This document shows positions 17,148-25,704 of a stretch of 64,000 nt of DNA, in pieces (within the stretch, counting starts at the first letter, position 1; each line of letters begins with the position of its first letter). The position numbers and the translations under genes are program-made. Source of the DNA: Clostridia bacterium (GTDB lineage Bacteria; Bacillota; Clostridia; Christensenellales; CAG-138); the NCBI GenBank assembly GCA_017388175.1, contig JAFOTD010000056.1:1-64000 (forward strand), given 5' to 3'. Under the pieces are notes generated by a model. It saw only the letters and a program-made list of their open reading frames with translations, had not been told where the DNA came from and did not search any database.

Positions 17148-17948
17148 ATGGCTTCAACGTCAAAATGTGAATTCTGCGGCGGAACGGTCGGCAGCGACGA
17201 ACAGAATTGTCCGCACTGCGGCGCGTCGAATCCGAACTACGTTGTTGATACGCCGCGGCAGATCTTTCTGCCGAAAACGATCGATGAGCTTAAGGAATAC
17301 TGCGCGGAGCGCGGCATGCCGCTTCTTCGCATGCGCTTTTTCATCGGCGAGGATTTCAGGGAACCGAGAGCGTTCGGGATTTTTCGGGACGGCGATCAAT
17401 TCGTCGTATACAAGAACAAATCCGACGGCTCGCGCGCGATCCGATATCAGGGACCGGACGAAGCGTACGCGGTAAACGAGCTTTTCCAGAAGCTTCTGTC
17501 TGAGTGTCACAACCGCGGCATTTACCCGGACGGCAAACCGGACGGCGTGACGAGATCCGCATCCTCGGGCAGGGGATCAAAGAAAAATCGGACCTTTCTT
17601 CTTGCCATGCTCTTTATTTTGGGCATTGTGCTGTTTGCTTCGATCTGGAGCTGCAGCAAGCATGCAAACGATGGGTATTACCGCTTTTCCGACAGCATTC
17701 TCTGGTATCGCTACGGAAACGATTGGTACTATACAGATTCCGACGGCGGCACGTCATGGTATTCCGGCGATCCGGACGTTTCGGATTACAAGGATTACTA
17801 CGCCGGCGACGACTACGATTCCGATTGGGGCGGCTCGAACTTCCGTGATTCCGCGCAGTGGGAATCCATCCAGTCGGACAATTCGTCCTCATCCTCGGAC
17901 TATGACAGCTGGGACAGCGGCGGAACCGACTGGGATTCCGATTGGTAA
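17148..17948 (+). CDS. zinc-ribbon membrane protein with Asp/Ser/Tyr/Trp-rich tail
   Basis: A 266-residue protein of unknown role. The N terminus is a zinc ribbon with CEFC (residues 7-10) and CPHC (21-24). A soluble domain follows to about residue 130. One transmembrane segment lies near 148-168 (LLAMLFILGIVLFASIW). The rest, about 95 residues, is outside or inside the membrane depending on topology and is extremely rich in Asp, Ser, Tyr, Gly and Trp, with little Lys or Arg. The next gene (DUF2804) starts 17 bases after its stop. Confidence 0.75.
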   Translation: MASTSKCEFCGGTVGSDEQNCPHCGASNPNYVVDTPRQIFLPKTIDELKEYCAERGMPLLRMRFFIGEDFREPRAFGIFRDGDQFVVYKNKSDGSRAIRYQGPDEAYAVNELFQKLLSECHNRGIYPDGKPDGVTRSASSGRGSKKNRTFLLAMLFILGIVLFASIWSCSKHANDGYYRFSDSILWYRYGNDWYYTDSDGGTSWYSGDPDVSDYKDYYAGDDYDSDWGGSNFRDSAQWESIQSDNSSSSSDYDSWDSGGTDWDSDW

Positions 17949-17965
17949 AACGAAAGAGAGAAACT

Positions 17966-18997
17966 ATGAAACAGCATCGCTTCGGACCCGGTCCGCTCCT
18001 GAACGGACAGGGGAATCTCTGTGAACCCGGCTTTTCGACCGCGCTGACAAAATCGTACGACCGCGGCGCGATCCGGGCTTCAAAGCTTCGCATCAAGGAA
18101 TGGGACTACTATCTCATCACGAACGAGCGTTACGGCGTCGCGCTCACGATCGACGACAACGGGTATATGGGCATGTTGTCCGCTTCCGTGATCGATTTTG
18201 CAAACCGCTCGGAAACGACCGTTTCGCCGATGTTCTGGTTCCCGATGGGAAAGACGGCTCTGCCCGCGTCCTCAAAAACGGGCGACGTAAAGAAAACGCT
18301 GAAAATCGCCGAAGGAGCGTTTGAACACACAAAGGACGGAAGAAAGCTGTCGTTTCGCATCGACCGGTTTTCCGACGGAAAGCCATTCTCCTGCGAGATC
18401 CTTTTATCGGATGAGCCGAAGGACTCCATGGTCATCGCCACGCCGTTTATGAAGCGCGGACATTTCTATTACAATCAAAAGATCGTCGGCATGCGCGCAA
18501 AGGGATCGTTTTCGATCGGAAACGAAACGACAATGTTCGATCCCGAAACGACGTTCGGCCTTCTCGATTGGGGCAGAGGCGTCTGGACTTACAAAAACAC
18601 ATGGTACTGGAGTGCGGCGCAGGGAATTGTTGACGGACACAGGTTCGGGTTCAATCTCGGGTACGGGTTCGGCGATACGTCGGCGGCGAGCGAAAATATG
18701 CTGTTCTTTGACGGCACTGCGCATAAGCTTTCACGCGTAGATTTCGGCATTCCGAAAAAGAACGACGGATCCGACGACCTGCTCTCGCCGTGGCATTTTA
18801 CCGACGACGAGGGGCGGCTCGATCTGGTCTTTACGCCGATTCTGGATCGCGCTTCGGATACGAACGCGATCGTGATCCGCTCCGATCAGCATCAGGTTTT
18901 CGGACGGTTTACCGGCAGCGCCGTGCTCGACGACGGAAGTATAGTGCCGATCGAAAACCTGCCCGGTTTTGCGGAAAAAGTGTTCAACAAGTGGTGA
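17966..18997 (+). CDS. DUF2804 family protein
   Basis: A 343-residue protein with the conserved central pattern LDWGRGVWTYKNTWYWS that marks DUF2804. The fold is probably all-beta and no enzymatic activity is established. The ATG at 17966 was chosen over an in-frame TTG at 17942 because the family begins just before a GPGPLL-like segment and a purine-rich site AAAGAGAG precedes it. It lies behind the zinc-ribbon gene and before the NlpC/P60-like gene. Confidence 0.82.
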   Translation: MKQHRFGPGPLLNGQGNLCEPGFSTALTKSYDRGAIRASKLRIKEWDYYLITNERYGVALTIDDNGYMGMLSASVIDFANRSETTVSPMFWFPMGKTALPASSKTGDVKKTLKIAEGAFEHTKDGRKLSFRIDRFSDGKPFSCEILLSDEPKDSMVIATPFMKRGHFYYNQKIVGMRAKGSFSIGNETTMFDPETTFGLLDWGRGVWTYKNTWYWSAAQGIVDGHRFGFNLGYGFGDTSAASENMLFFDGTAHKLSRVDFGIPKKNDGSDDLLSPWHFTDDEGRLDLVFTPILDRASDTNAIVIRSDQHQVFGRFTGSAVLDDGSIVPIENLPGFAEKVFNKW

Positions 18998-19022
18998 TTG
19001 ACTTGAATGATTCACCGTCGGT

Positions 19023-19057
19023 CCTCCTCTTCACATAGAATGAAGGGGAGGATTTTT
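19023..19057 (+). terminator. terminator hairpin carrying the next gene's ribosome site
   Basis: CCTCCTCTTCA (19023-19033) pairs with TGAAGGGGAGG (19041-19051), followed by ATTTTTT. The right arm GGGGAGG is also the only Shine-Dalgarno sequence for the ATG at 19059. Confidence 0.75.
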
Positions 19058-19058
19058 T

Positions 19059-19763
19059 ATGGAAGCATCGGAATTTACGGAATACCTGAAGGAACAGGTC
19101 AGAAATCACAGCATCTACGTTTGGGGCGCGCAAGGGCAGAAGAAGCCGACGATCACGGAGGAATGGATCCGAAAGCGCGAAAAAACAAAGAGGAACGCGG
19201 ATCGGGCGATTGCGCATTGGAAGAAAGAAGTTCGCGAAGGGTACGGCGACGTGCTGCGCGCGTTCGACTGCTCGGGACTTGGCGCGTACTTTTTTTTGAA
19301 GCACGATCTGATCGACCACGACGTGAACGCCGAAGGGCTGAGAAAGATGTGCAGCCCGATCACGCGAAGCGAGGTGCGTGAAGGCGATATGGCGTTTCGG
19401 ATCAGCGGCGGCCGCGCCGTGCACGTCGGGTATGCCGTTGCAAAAGACCTGTTGATCGAGGCAAAGGGGCGCGACGTAGGCGTCGTGGAAAGTAAAATCA
19501 GCGGATGGGACCGGTTCGGAAGGCCGCCGTTTTTTTCCTCGCGCATTCTGAAACTGAGAAACCCGTATATGCGGGGAGAGGATGTCAGACGGCTGCAGCT
19601 TGCGTTGAAAGAGCAGGGATATGATCCGGGACAGACCGACGGCATTTACGGAAAGAAAACGGAGCGCGCGGTAAAACGCTTTCAGCGCGCAAACGGGCTC
19701 AAAGCGGACGGGATCGCCGGGAAACAAACGCAGTTTGCGCTTGGTCTTTCGTTTTCGGATTAG
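19059..19763 (+). CDS. NlpC/P60-like hydrolase with peptidoglycan-binding domain
   Basis: A 234-residue protein. The N-terminal part looks like an NlpC/P60 cysteine peptidase: the nucleophile in FDCSGLGAY (Cys near residue 70) and the His in AVHVGYA (near 126). The last 65 residues are a peptidoglycan-binding domain of the type RRLQLALKEQGYDPG...DGIYGKKTERAVKRFQ. No signal peptide is seen, as in phage or Gram-positive autolysins released by other means, and the sequence between 24 and 60 is unusually charged. Its TAG overlaps the stop of the convergent carboxypeptidase gene. Confidence 0.82.
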   Translation: MEASEFTEYLKEQVRNHSIYVWGAQGQKKPTITEEWIRKREKTKRNADRAIAHWKKEVREGYGDVLRAFDCSGLGAYFFLKHDLIDHDVNAEGLRKMCSPITRSEVREGDMAFRISGGRAVHVGYAVAKDLLIEAKGRDVGVVESKISGWDRFGRPPFFSSRILKLRNPYMRGEDVRRLQLALKEQGYDPGQTDGIYGKKTERAVKRFQRANGLKADGIAGKQTQFALGLSFSD

Positions 19764-21151
19764 CAGTGCGGACCGCAGCCGAACAGATTCCATGACCATT
19801 CGGAATCGGGCTTATCGGTCGTAATCGGAATCATTTCGGTCGGAGAGGCGCCGTCAGAGGAAGGGCGGGGCGAGGGCGTTTCATCGGTTATAACGTACGT
19901 CGGCACTTCGGTCGGAGCGGGCGTAGGAGGATAGGTGTATTCCTCCACGATCAGGTCTCCGGTAAAAACGACCGTACCCGAAACGGTAATAACGGCTGTG
20001 CCGGCTTTTGTGCCGACAGCCGCATTCGGGAGGTCGATCGTATAGGTGATCAGATCACCGGGAAACGGATCAAGCTGAAAAACGTCCGCCTGCCACCGCA
20101 GCAGGGTGAGCGATTCCGTCCGGTCCCATTCGATTCTGTAGAGCGCTTCCGTGGCGTAGGAAACGGCGGGATCGGGCCGAACGGCATAGGATTCCGGAAG
20201 GCATCGTTCGATCAGACTCTTTGCGTCGACCGTTACGGTGTCGTGTGCAAAAACGTATTCGAACAGGTCGATTGCGTCGAGAAAACGCTGCGCGGCGTAT
20301 TTGTCTTTTGCGCGTCCTTTCGTGCCGGAAGGCGCTTCTTCACCGTGCAAAAGCACAAGAATATAGGTGGTATCGTTCCTGCGCGCGGCGGCGACGAGGC
20401 ATTTTCCTGCAAGATGTGTATCGCCGGTTTTGACCCCGATCGCATACGGATACAGGCAGGAATACGGTGTATATCCGCTGACGACGACGTCGCGCAGCAG
20501 ACGGTTGGATGAACGCAGTTCGATCTTTCTGCCGTCTTCCGATTTTGCCGTATATTCGGCGGAAGCGACGATTTCGCGGAACGTCTCGTTTTCCATCGCG
20601 TACGCGGTCAGAAGAGCCATATCGCGAGCCGTCGTATAGTGGTCGGAATTATGCAGGCCGTGCGGGTTCAGAAAGTGCGAATGCTCCATGCCGAGCTGCT
20701 TCGCTTTTGCGTTCATCAGATCGGCAAATCCAGAAATGCTTCCGCCGACGTGTTCCGCGATCGCGATGGCCGCGTCGTTGCCGGAGGGCAGCATCAGCCC
20801 GTAAAGAAGATCAATCATCGGATACTGCTCTCCGGCTTTCAGTCCCATTTTGGAATTGCGCGCGGAGAGGTTGACGGCACGTTTGCCGACGGTCACCATT
20901 TCATAAGGGTCGCATCTTTCAAGCGCGATGATACACGTCATGATCTTGGTCGTGCTCGCAGGGTAACGCTTTTTGTCCGCGTTTCGTTCAAGACCTAAAA
21001 CAGCGTGATACGGATCATCGAGCGTTGCCAAAAATACGGTGTCCTCTGCGAGCGCTTTGAGATCGAATTCTGTCGAATCCTTTGATTCGGCCGATCCGCG
21101 GACCGGCAGCAGAAGAATACTCAAAAGCAGGCAGAGGACAATTCTTTTCAT
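19760..21151 (-). CDS. D-alanyl-D-alanine carboxypeptidase (PBP5/DacF type), copy 1
   Basis: A 463-residue secreted enzyme that trims the terminal D-Ala from peptidoglycan stem peptides. A signal peptide spans about residues 1-21. The three penicillin-binding motifs are intact: STTK at 66-69, SGN at 123-125 and KTG at 241-243. The C-terminal 60 residues are rich in Pro, Thr and Ser and end in a Cys-containing tip (CGPHC) instead of the membrane anchor found in copy 2. It follows copy 2 by nine bases in the same operon and looks like a diverged tandem duplicate. Confidence 0.92.
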   Translation of the reverse strand: MKRIVLCLLLSILLLPVRGSAESKDSTEFDLKALAEDTVFLATLDDPYHAVLGLERNADKKRYPASTTKIMTCIIALERCDPYEMVTVGKRAVNLSARNSKMGLKAGEQYPMIDLLYGLMLPSGNDAAIAIAEHVGGSISGFADLMNAKAKQLGMEHSHFLNPHGLHNSDHYTTARDMALLTAYAMENETFREIVASAEYTAKSEDGRKIELRSSNRLLRDVVVSGYTPYSCLYPYAIGVKTGDTHLAGKCLVAAARRNDTTYILVLLHGEEAPSGTKGRAKDKYAAQRFLDAIDLFEYVFAHDTVTVDAKSLIERCLPESYAVRPDPAVSYATEALYRIEWDRTESLTLLRWQADVFQLDPFPGDLITYTIDLPNAAVGTKAGTAVITVSGTVVFTGDLIVEEYTYPPTPAPTEVPTYVITDETPSPRPSSDGASPTEMIPITTDKPDSEWSWNLFGCGPHC

Positions 21152-21160
21152 GATCGCTCC

Positions 21161-22747
21161 TTACCGGCGTTCGCCGTACTGCGAGGCTTCCCGCGCTCTG
21201 CGTCTTGCGGCGCGGCGGCGCGCGGCTTCTCTGCGCTTTTTCTCCGCTCTGAGATAGAGCAGGAACAAAACGACGCAAACAATCAGCAGCACGATCAGCA
21301 CAATCAGCACGATCCAGAACCAGGCGCTCGAAGAAGGTGCGGTTCCCGAGCCGTCATTGACCGGTACGCCGTCGATCAGGGAAGAGTCGTTTTCGCCGCC
21401 GATCAGGTTGGTGACAGGAGCGTTCGCGTTGTCCGACGCGATCGGAACGACTTCGCTGACGGAGGTGCCTTCCTTGACGCTGCGTGTGGAGATCAGAGGC
21501 GCTTCGGCAATCGTCTTTCTATTGTATGAATAGGTTACGCTTCCGATCTGATCGCCTTCCACGATCGGGGCATACATACTGGTAAAGGTCGGATTGACTT
21601 CAATCTTGAGGTCGGAGATTTTACCGTCCGGATTCGGCTGCATCAGGGTGAGGGTTGTGTCCAAAGAAAGCTCGGCGCGCGCTTTGAGCGTACCGCCCTG
21701 AGAGTCGTCCTCGGAGGCGTTTGCAATCTGTACTTCGAATTCGACGGGCATGCCGTTGTTGACAAGCTCGGAAATGCTGACCGTTTTGACCATGTCCTGA
21801 TAGACGGCGTCAAATAAGAGCGCGGCGTCCTGAAACCGCCTTGCATTGAATCGGTCCTTGCGGGCGTCGGTCCAGCCGGGATTGTATTCGGGATCGTCCA
21901 GCGTTCCGCCGTAGAGCACGGCAATCAGCGTAACGCCGTCACGCTCCGCGGCAGCGATCAGGCATTTGCCCGCGGCATTCGTATCACCGGTCTTAATCCC
22001 GATCGCGTCCGCGTACAGACAGGAGATCGGGTTCGGAAAATCTTCGGTCGGCGGGGTATTCACGAGCAGTCGATTTGAATTGACGAAGGAAAGCGGGCGG
22101 GAACCGGAGCTCGCGGTATATTCTTTCGTCCCGACGATCTTGCGAAATGCCTCTTTTTTCTCGCTCTTGTTCAGCGCATACGCGGTCAGCAGAGCCATGT
22201 CGCGGACCGTTGTATAATGGTTATCGTTCTGCTTGCCGTGCACGGTCACAAAATGCGAATGCGTCATGCCGAGCGATTTCGCTTTCTCATTCATCTTATC
22301 CGCAAACTGTTCGGTGCTGCCGGCGATGTGCTCCGCAATCGCGATCGCGGCATCGTTGCCGGAAGGGAGCATCATGCCGTAGAGAAGGTCGCGCAGCGTA
22401 TACTGATCGCCCTCTTCAAGACCCATCAGCGAATTGCCGCGTCCGAAGTCGACCGCCTTCGCGGAGACGGTTACCATATCGTCGAGATTGCCTTCTTCAA
22501 GCGCGATGATGCAGGTCAAAACTTTCGTCGTGCTGGCGGGAAAGACCTGCTTGTCCGCTTCGCGCTCAAGGCCGCGGTAGGATTTGGTCGGATTCGACGC
22601 ATCTACCAGAATAAAGTACGGCTCATAGACCGAATTGATCAGGGAATTGACGTCAAACGCGTCGGCGCTTGCTTCGGATGTACGAAAAACAAATGCGGCA
22701 CAAACGAATAGAAGCGCAGCAAAAACAAGGGATATGATTCTCTTCAT
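21161..22747 (-). CDS. D-alanyl-D-alanine carboxypeptidase (PBP5/DacF type), copy 2
   Basis: A 528-residue peptidoglycan-trimming enzyme. Signal peptide at about 1-28, STTK at 72-75, and intact SGN and KTG motifs. The C terminus has one membrane helix (about 481-506, rich in Val, Leu and Ile) and an Arg/Ala-rich cytoplasmic tail. The gene is first in a two-gene operon; the ATG is preceded by AAAGG. A minus-strand promoter (TTGACA, 17 bases, TAAACT) lies at 22789-22817. It differs from copy 1 in how it is held at the membrane. Confidence 0.93.
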   Translation of the reverse strand: MKRIISLVFAALLFVCAAFVFRTSEASADAFDVNSLINSVYEPYFILVDASNPTKSYRGLEREADKQVFPASTTKVLTCIIALEEGNLDDMVTVSAKAVDFGRGNSLMGLEEGDQYTLRDLLYGMMLPSGNDAAIAIAEHIAGSTEQFADKMNEKAKSLGMTHSHFVTVHGKQNDNHYTTVRDMALLTAYALNKSEKKEAFRKIVGTKEYTASSGSRPLSFVNSNRLLVNTPPTEDFPNPISCLYADAIGIKTGDTNAAGKCLIAAAERDGVTLIAVLYGGTLDDPEYNPGWTDARKDRFNARRFQDAALLFDAVYQDMVKTVSISELVNNGMPVEFEVQIANASEDDSQGGTLKARAELSLDTTLTLMQPNPDGKISDLKIEVNPTFTSMYAPIVEGDQIGSVTYSYNRKTIAEAPLISTRSVKEGTSVSEVVPIASDNANAPVTNLIGGENDSSLIDGVPVNDGSGTAPSSSAWFWIVLIVLIVLLIVCVVLFLLYLRAEKKRREAARRRAARRRAREASQYGERR

Positions 22748-22788
22748 AATTTATACAAACCTTTCGGAAACAATCGAATTCTATAAAC

Positions 22789-22817
22789 AGTTTAATGAGA
22801 TTGTTTGTGCTTGTCAA
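22789..22817 (-). promoter_or_regulatory. promoter of the tandem carboxypeptidase operon
   Basis: Minus strand: TTGACA (22812-22817), 17-base spacer, TAAACT (22789-22794). Confidence 0.65.
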
Positions 22818-22854
22818 TGCATAAAACTGTTGAAAAAGTGTGAATCAGCAGGAT

Positions 22855-23331
22855 TTAAGATTTGTTCATAAAAAGCAGTTCGGCGCGGAAAGAACCGTCA
22901 TCAAGCTCCAAAACCGCCATGCTTGGCCCTTTTGCTGTACGGGGGCGGGAAAGACTGCCGGGGTTCAGCATCAGAATGCCGTCGACCGTTTCCATCGACG
23001 GAACGTGCGAGTGCCCGAACAAAACCGCATCTGCGTTTTCCTGCTTTGCGGCGTACAGAAGCGCAAGCCGACCTGCAACCCTGTGTCCGTGCAGAAGCAG
23101 AATCCGGCGATTGTGCCATTCAACCGTATAGGAAAGCGGCGCGTCGGAAAACGGATCACAGTTTCCGCGTACGGCAACGAACCCGCAGTTCAGAAGATTG
23201 CAGAGCGGCAGCGCGTCTTCGACATGGTCGCCGAGATGGTATAACGCGTCTACGTGTCCGATGCGAGGCAAAAAGCCGCGAATGTTTTCGATATTACCGT
23301 GTGAATCAGAGACGACTGCGATTCTCGGCAT
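22855..23331 (-). CDS. metallophosphoesterase, YfcE/MJ0936 family
   Basis: A 158-residue phosphodiesterase. Metal-ligand motifs of the calcineurin-like fold are complete and in order: DSHGN near residue 9, GDH near 34, GNCD near 56, HGH near 80 and GHSH near 105, followed by NPGS. Members hydrolyse phosphodiesters in vitro; the physiological substrate is unknown. It overlaps the end of rdgB by 26 bases, the same pairing as in many Firmicutes. Confidence 0.9.
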   Translation of the reverse strand: MPRIAVVSDSHGNIENIRGFLPRIGHVDALYHLGDHVEDALPLCNLLNCGFVAVRGNCDPFSDAPLSYTVEWHNRRILLLHGHRVAGRLALLYAAKQENADAVLFGHSHVPSMETVDGILMLNPGSLSRPRTAKGPSMAVLELDDGSFRAELLFMNKS

Positions 23332-23914
23332 CGAGCGCCTCCCGCAGCTTTATCAACGCGCGTTTTCTGTGACTGACGGCGTTTTTTTCGTCGGAGGAAA
23401 GCTCGGCAAAGCTCTTCCGAAACGGTGCATAATAGAAATATGGATCGTATCCGAACCCGTTTTTTCCTCGGGATTCATGCAGGATCGTGCCTTCGACTTC
23501 GCCCTGTACGATGATCGGGTCCATGCCTGCTCTCGCAAGCGCAACACAGCAGCAGAACCGCGCGGTGCGCCGTTCGTCGGGAACGTCCTTTAAAAGCGCG
23601 ATCAGCTTTTGATTGTTCGCCGCGTCGTTGTGCGCCTCGGCAAAGCGCGCGGAATATACGCCCGGAGCGCCGTTTAAAGCATCGACGCAGAGTCCGCTGT
23701 CATCGGCGAGCACCGCGTCGAATCTGCCCGATGCGAAAGCGAGCGTTTCCACCGCTTTTTTCAGCGCGTTTTCGGAAAACGTTGATCCGTCTTCCTCGAC
23801 TTCGAGATCGATTCCGGCCTCGCGCATCGTCGAGATCTCGGCGTACGAATCGCTTAAAATCTCACGGATCTCCTGCGCCTTGTGTGCGTTATTGGTTGCA
23901 AGCAAAAGTTTCAT
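23306..23914 (-). CDS. rdgB: XTP/dITP pyrophosphatase (RdgB/HAM1)
   Basis: House-cleaning enzyme that hydrolyses non-canonical purine triphosphates such as dITP and XTP. It has 202 residues. The N-terminal motif LLATNNAHKAQEI, the DDSGLCVDAL segment, GVYSARFA and the late GFGYDPYFY are all typical. It overlaps the rqcH stop by four bases and the phosphodiesterase start by 26, so the three genes are one translationally coupled operon. Confidence 0.95.
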   Translation of the reverse strand: MKLLLATNNAHKAQEIREILSDSYAEISTMREAGIDLEVEEDGSTFSENALKKAVETLAFASGRFDAVLADDSGLCVDALNGAPGVYSARFAEAHNDAANNQKLIALLKDVPDERRTARFCCCVALARAGMDPIIVQGEVEGTILHESRGKNGFGYDPYFYYAPFRKSFAELSSDEKNAVSHRKRALIKLREALDAENRSRL

Positions 23915-25596
23915 TTGTCCTCCTCGATACGGTACGGCGCGATCTCTTCGAGAGACGGCGTCACGTACAGCGTGTGCTGATGAAAATAATTCACGAACCC
24001 CGGACGTGCGCCGGAAGGTTTCTTAACGTATTTGACCTGCGTATAATCGACAGGAACATTCTCGGAAGCGGACGCGCCGCTGTGGTACGCGCCGATGACG
24101 GCGGCAATGTTCAGATCCTCGCGGGTCGGGTTTTCGGTTTGCAGAACGACGTGCGATGCGGGAACGCCCTTTGCGTGCAGCCAGATCGCATTCGGTTCGG
24201 ACGAGCGCACGAGCTGTTCGTTCTGGAGATTGTTCTTTCCGACAAGGATATCGACGCCGGAGGGTGTGCGGTAATGCAGAGGACGGCTTTTCACGCTTGA
24301 AGGCGCTTTGCGTTCGGCCGGCGATTCCCGGATATACCGCTGGCGGATCAGCTCGTCGCGAATCTCGGAAAGTTCCTCCCGCGAGGTGCAGGCGGAAACG
24401 TTGAGGAGCTGCCCCTTGAGATAATCGAGCTCCGCGTTCAGCGCGTCAACCTGTTCGAGCGCATAAGCGCGCGCGGCCTTGTTTTTCCGGTATCGCTTAA
24501 AATACCGCTGCGCGTTATCGGCGACGGAATACTTGCTGTCAAGCGGGATCTCGACGGTGTCGACAGGATCGGCATAATAGTTCGTCACGGAAACGGATTT
24601 CCTTCCGGCCGGTACGCTCCGGCAGGTCAGAAGAAGCTCGCCGTAAAGACGATCCTTTTCAATCTGATCTGCGTTGCCGATCGTCTTCATACATTCCGAA
24701 AGCTTCTTTTCGGTGCGTTTTTCCGCATGATCGAGCACACTTTTCAAAGAAGTACGCAGCTTCGTTAAAATGGCCTGCTCATCTCGCTGACGGTAGAACG
24801 CGTCCTGCGCTTCGTTGACGGAAGGGAAGGGGATGAACGCGACATTTTTCGGACGGAACGGCAGAACACCGCTTCCCGGAATCATGCTCGGTTCGAACGC
24901 GCCGTTTTTCAGAGCTTGAAAGACCGAAAAGATCTCCGACCCGATGCGGGCAGGGGGCGTATCGTCCGAAACGATCTCCTGCGCGCAAAGCCGCGATACG
25001 CCGTGAAAAGTGTCCGAAAGCCAAAGACGCGGTCTGCGTCCGTCCGCCAGTTTCGTAAGCGATTCTTCCGTTGCGGAAAACGGATCAAGTTTCTCCGCTT
25101 CGGGCGGATTCTCATACAGCATGTTCGGGAGACAGATGCGCGCCGCGTTCTCGTCCAGGCCGAAGTGACGCAGACAGTCGATGATGCAATCGCCTTCATC
25201 GAGCAGAAACAGATTCCCGTGACGGCCCATCAGCTCGACGACGAGTTTCAACTGCACAGCGTCAAACAGTTCGTTTCTTCCGGAAAGCGAGAAAACGGCA
25301 ATGCGGTTCAGACCGGGCTGTGTGATCGAAAGAATCCGGCAGCCGATCAGATACTTTCGCAGCAGCATGCAGAATGCCGGCGCGACTTCGGGGTTTTCGA
25401 AGTTTTTTGAAACCGTCTGGATGCGGCCGTTTTCGGCATGCACGTTCAGCATCAGCTTTACGCGCCCGGCGTCCGATCCGTGCATGTGCAAAATGATAAA
25501 GTCCTTGTTCGGCTGCTGAACCTTATCGATCCGGCCGCCGACCAAAGGCTGCAATTCGCGTATGCAAGTATAAAGTGTCAATCCATCCGTAGCCAT
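23911..25596 (-). CDS. rqcH: Rqc2/RqcH-type NFACT protein
   Basis: RqcH binds the 50S-peptidyl-tRNA complex after ribosome splitting and adds a C-terminal alanine tail to the stalled chain. The product has 561 residues with NFACT-N, helical, coiled-coil and NFACT-R parts; the last includes AIWLHAKGVPASHVV and GAYHSGASAS. With the ATG at 25596, the pair at positions 97-98 reads Asn-Arg where an Asp-Arg pair is expected for tailing activity. The promoter (TTGCAA, 17 bases, TAAAAT) gives a leader of only about 11 bases containing AGGG. Confidence 0.9.
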   Translation of the reverse strand: MATDGLTLYTCIRELQPLVGGRIDKVQQPNKDFIILHMHGSDAGRVKLMLNVHAENGRIQTVSKNFENPEVAPAFCMLLRKYLIGCRILSITQPGLNRIAVFSLSGRNELFDAVQLKLVVELMGRHGNLFLLDEGDCIIDCLRHFGLDENAARICLPNMLYENPPEAEKLDPFSATEESLTKLADGRRPRLWLSDTFHGVSRLCAQEIVSDDTPPARIGSEIFSVFQALKNGAFEPSMIPGSGVLPFRPKNVAFIPFPSVNEAQDAFYRQRDEQAILTKLRTSLKSVLDHAEKRTEKKLSECMKTIGNADQIEKDRLYGELLLTCRSVPAGRKSVSVTNYYADPVDTVEIPLDSKYSVADNAQRYFKRYRKNKAARAYALEQVDALNAELDYLKGQLLNVSACTSREELSEIRDELIRQRYIRESPAERKAPSSVKSRPLHYRTPSGVDILVGKNNLQNEQLVRSSEPNAIWLHAKGVPASHVVLQTENPTREDLNIAAVIGAYHSGASASENVPVDYTQVKYVKKPSGARPGFVNYFHQHTLYVTPSLEEIAPYRIEEDK

Positions 25597-25613
25597 AATG
25601 TTACCCTGCCTAC

Positions 25614-25642
25614 ATTTTATACGCCCCAAAGCAGGATTGCAA
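25614..25642 (-). promoter_or_regulatory. promoter of rqcH-rdgB operon
   Basis: Minus strand: TTGCAA (25637-25642), 17-base spacer, TAAAAT (25614-25619). Confidence 0.75.
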
Positions 25643-25652
25643 GAGGGGCTCA

Positions 25653-25682
25653 GAAAAAGAAAAGCGCCCGAAACGGACGCTT
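25653..25682 (-). terminator. terminator of rpsT
   Basis: Minus strand: AAGCGTCCG and CGGGCGCTT around TTT, then TTCTTTTT. It lies between rpsT and the rqcH promoter. Confidence 0.85.
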
Positions 25683-25704
25683 GATCGAATGCGAATACCG
25701 GGGA

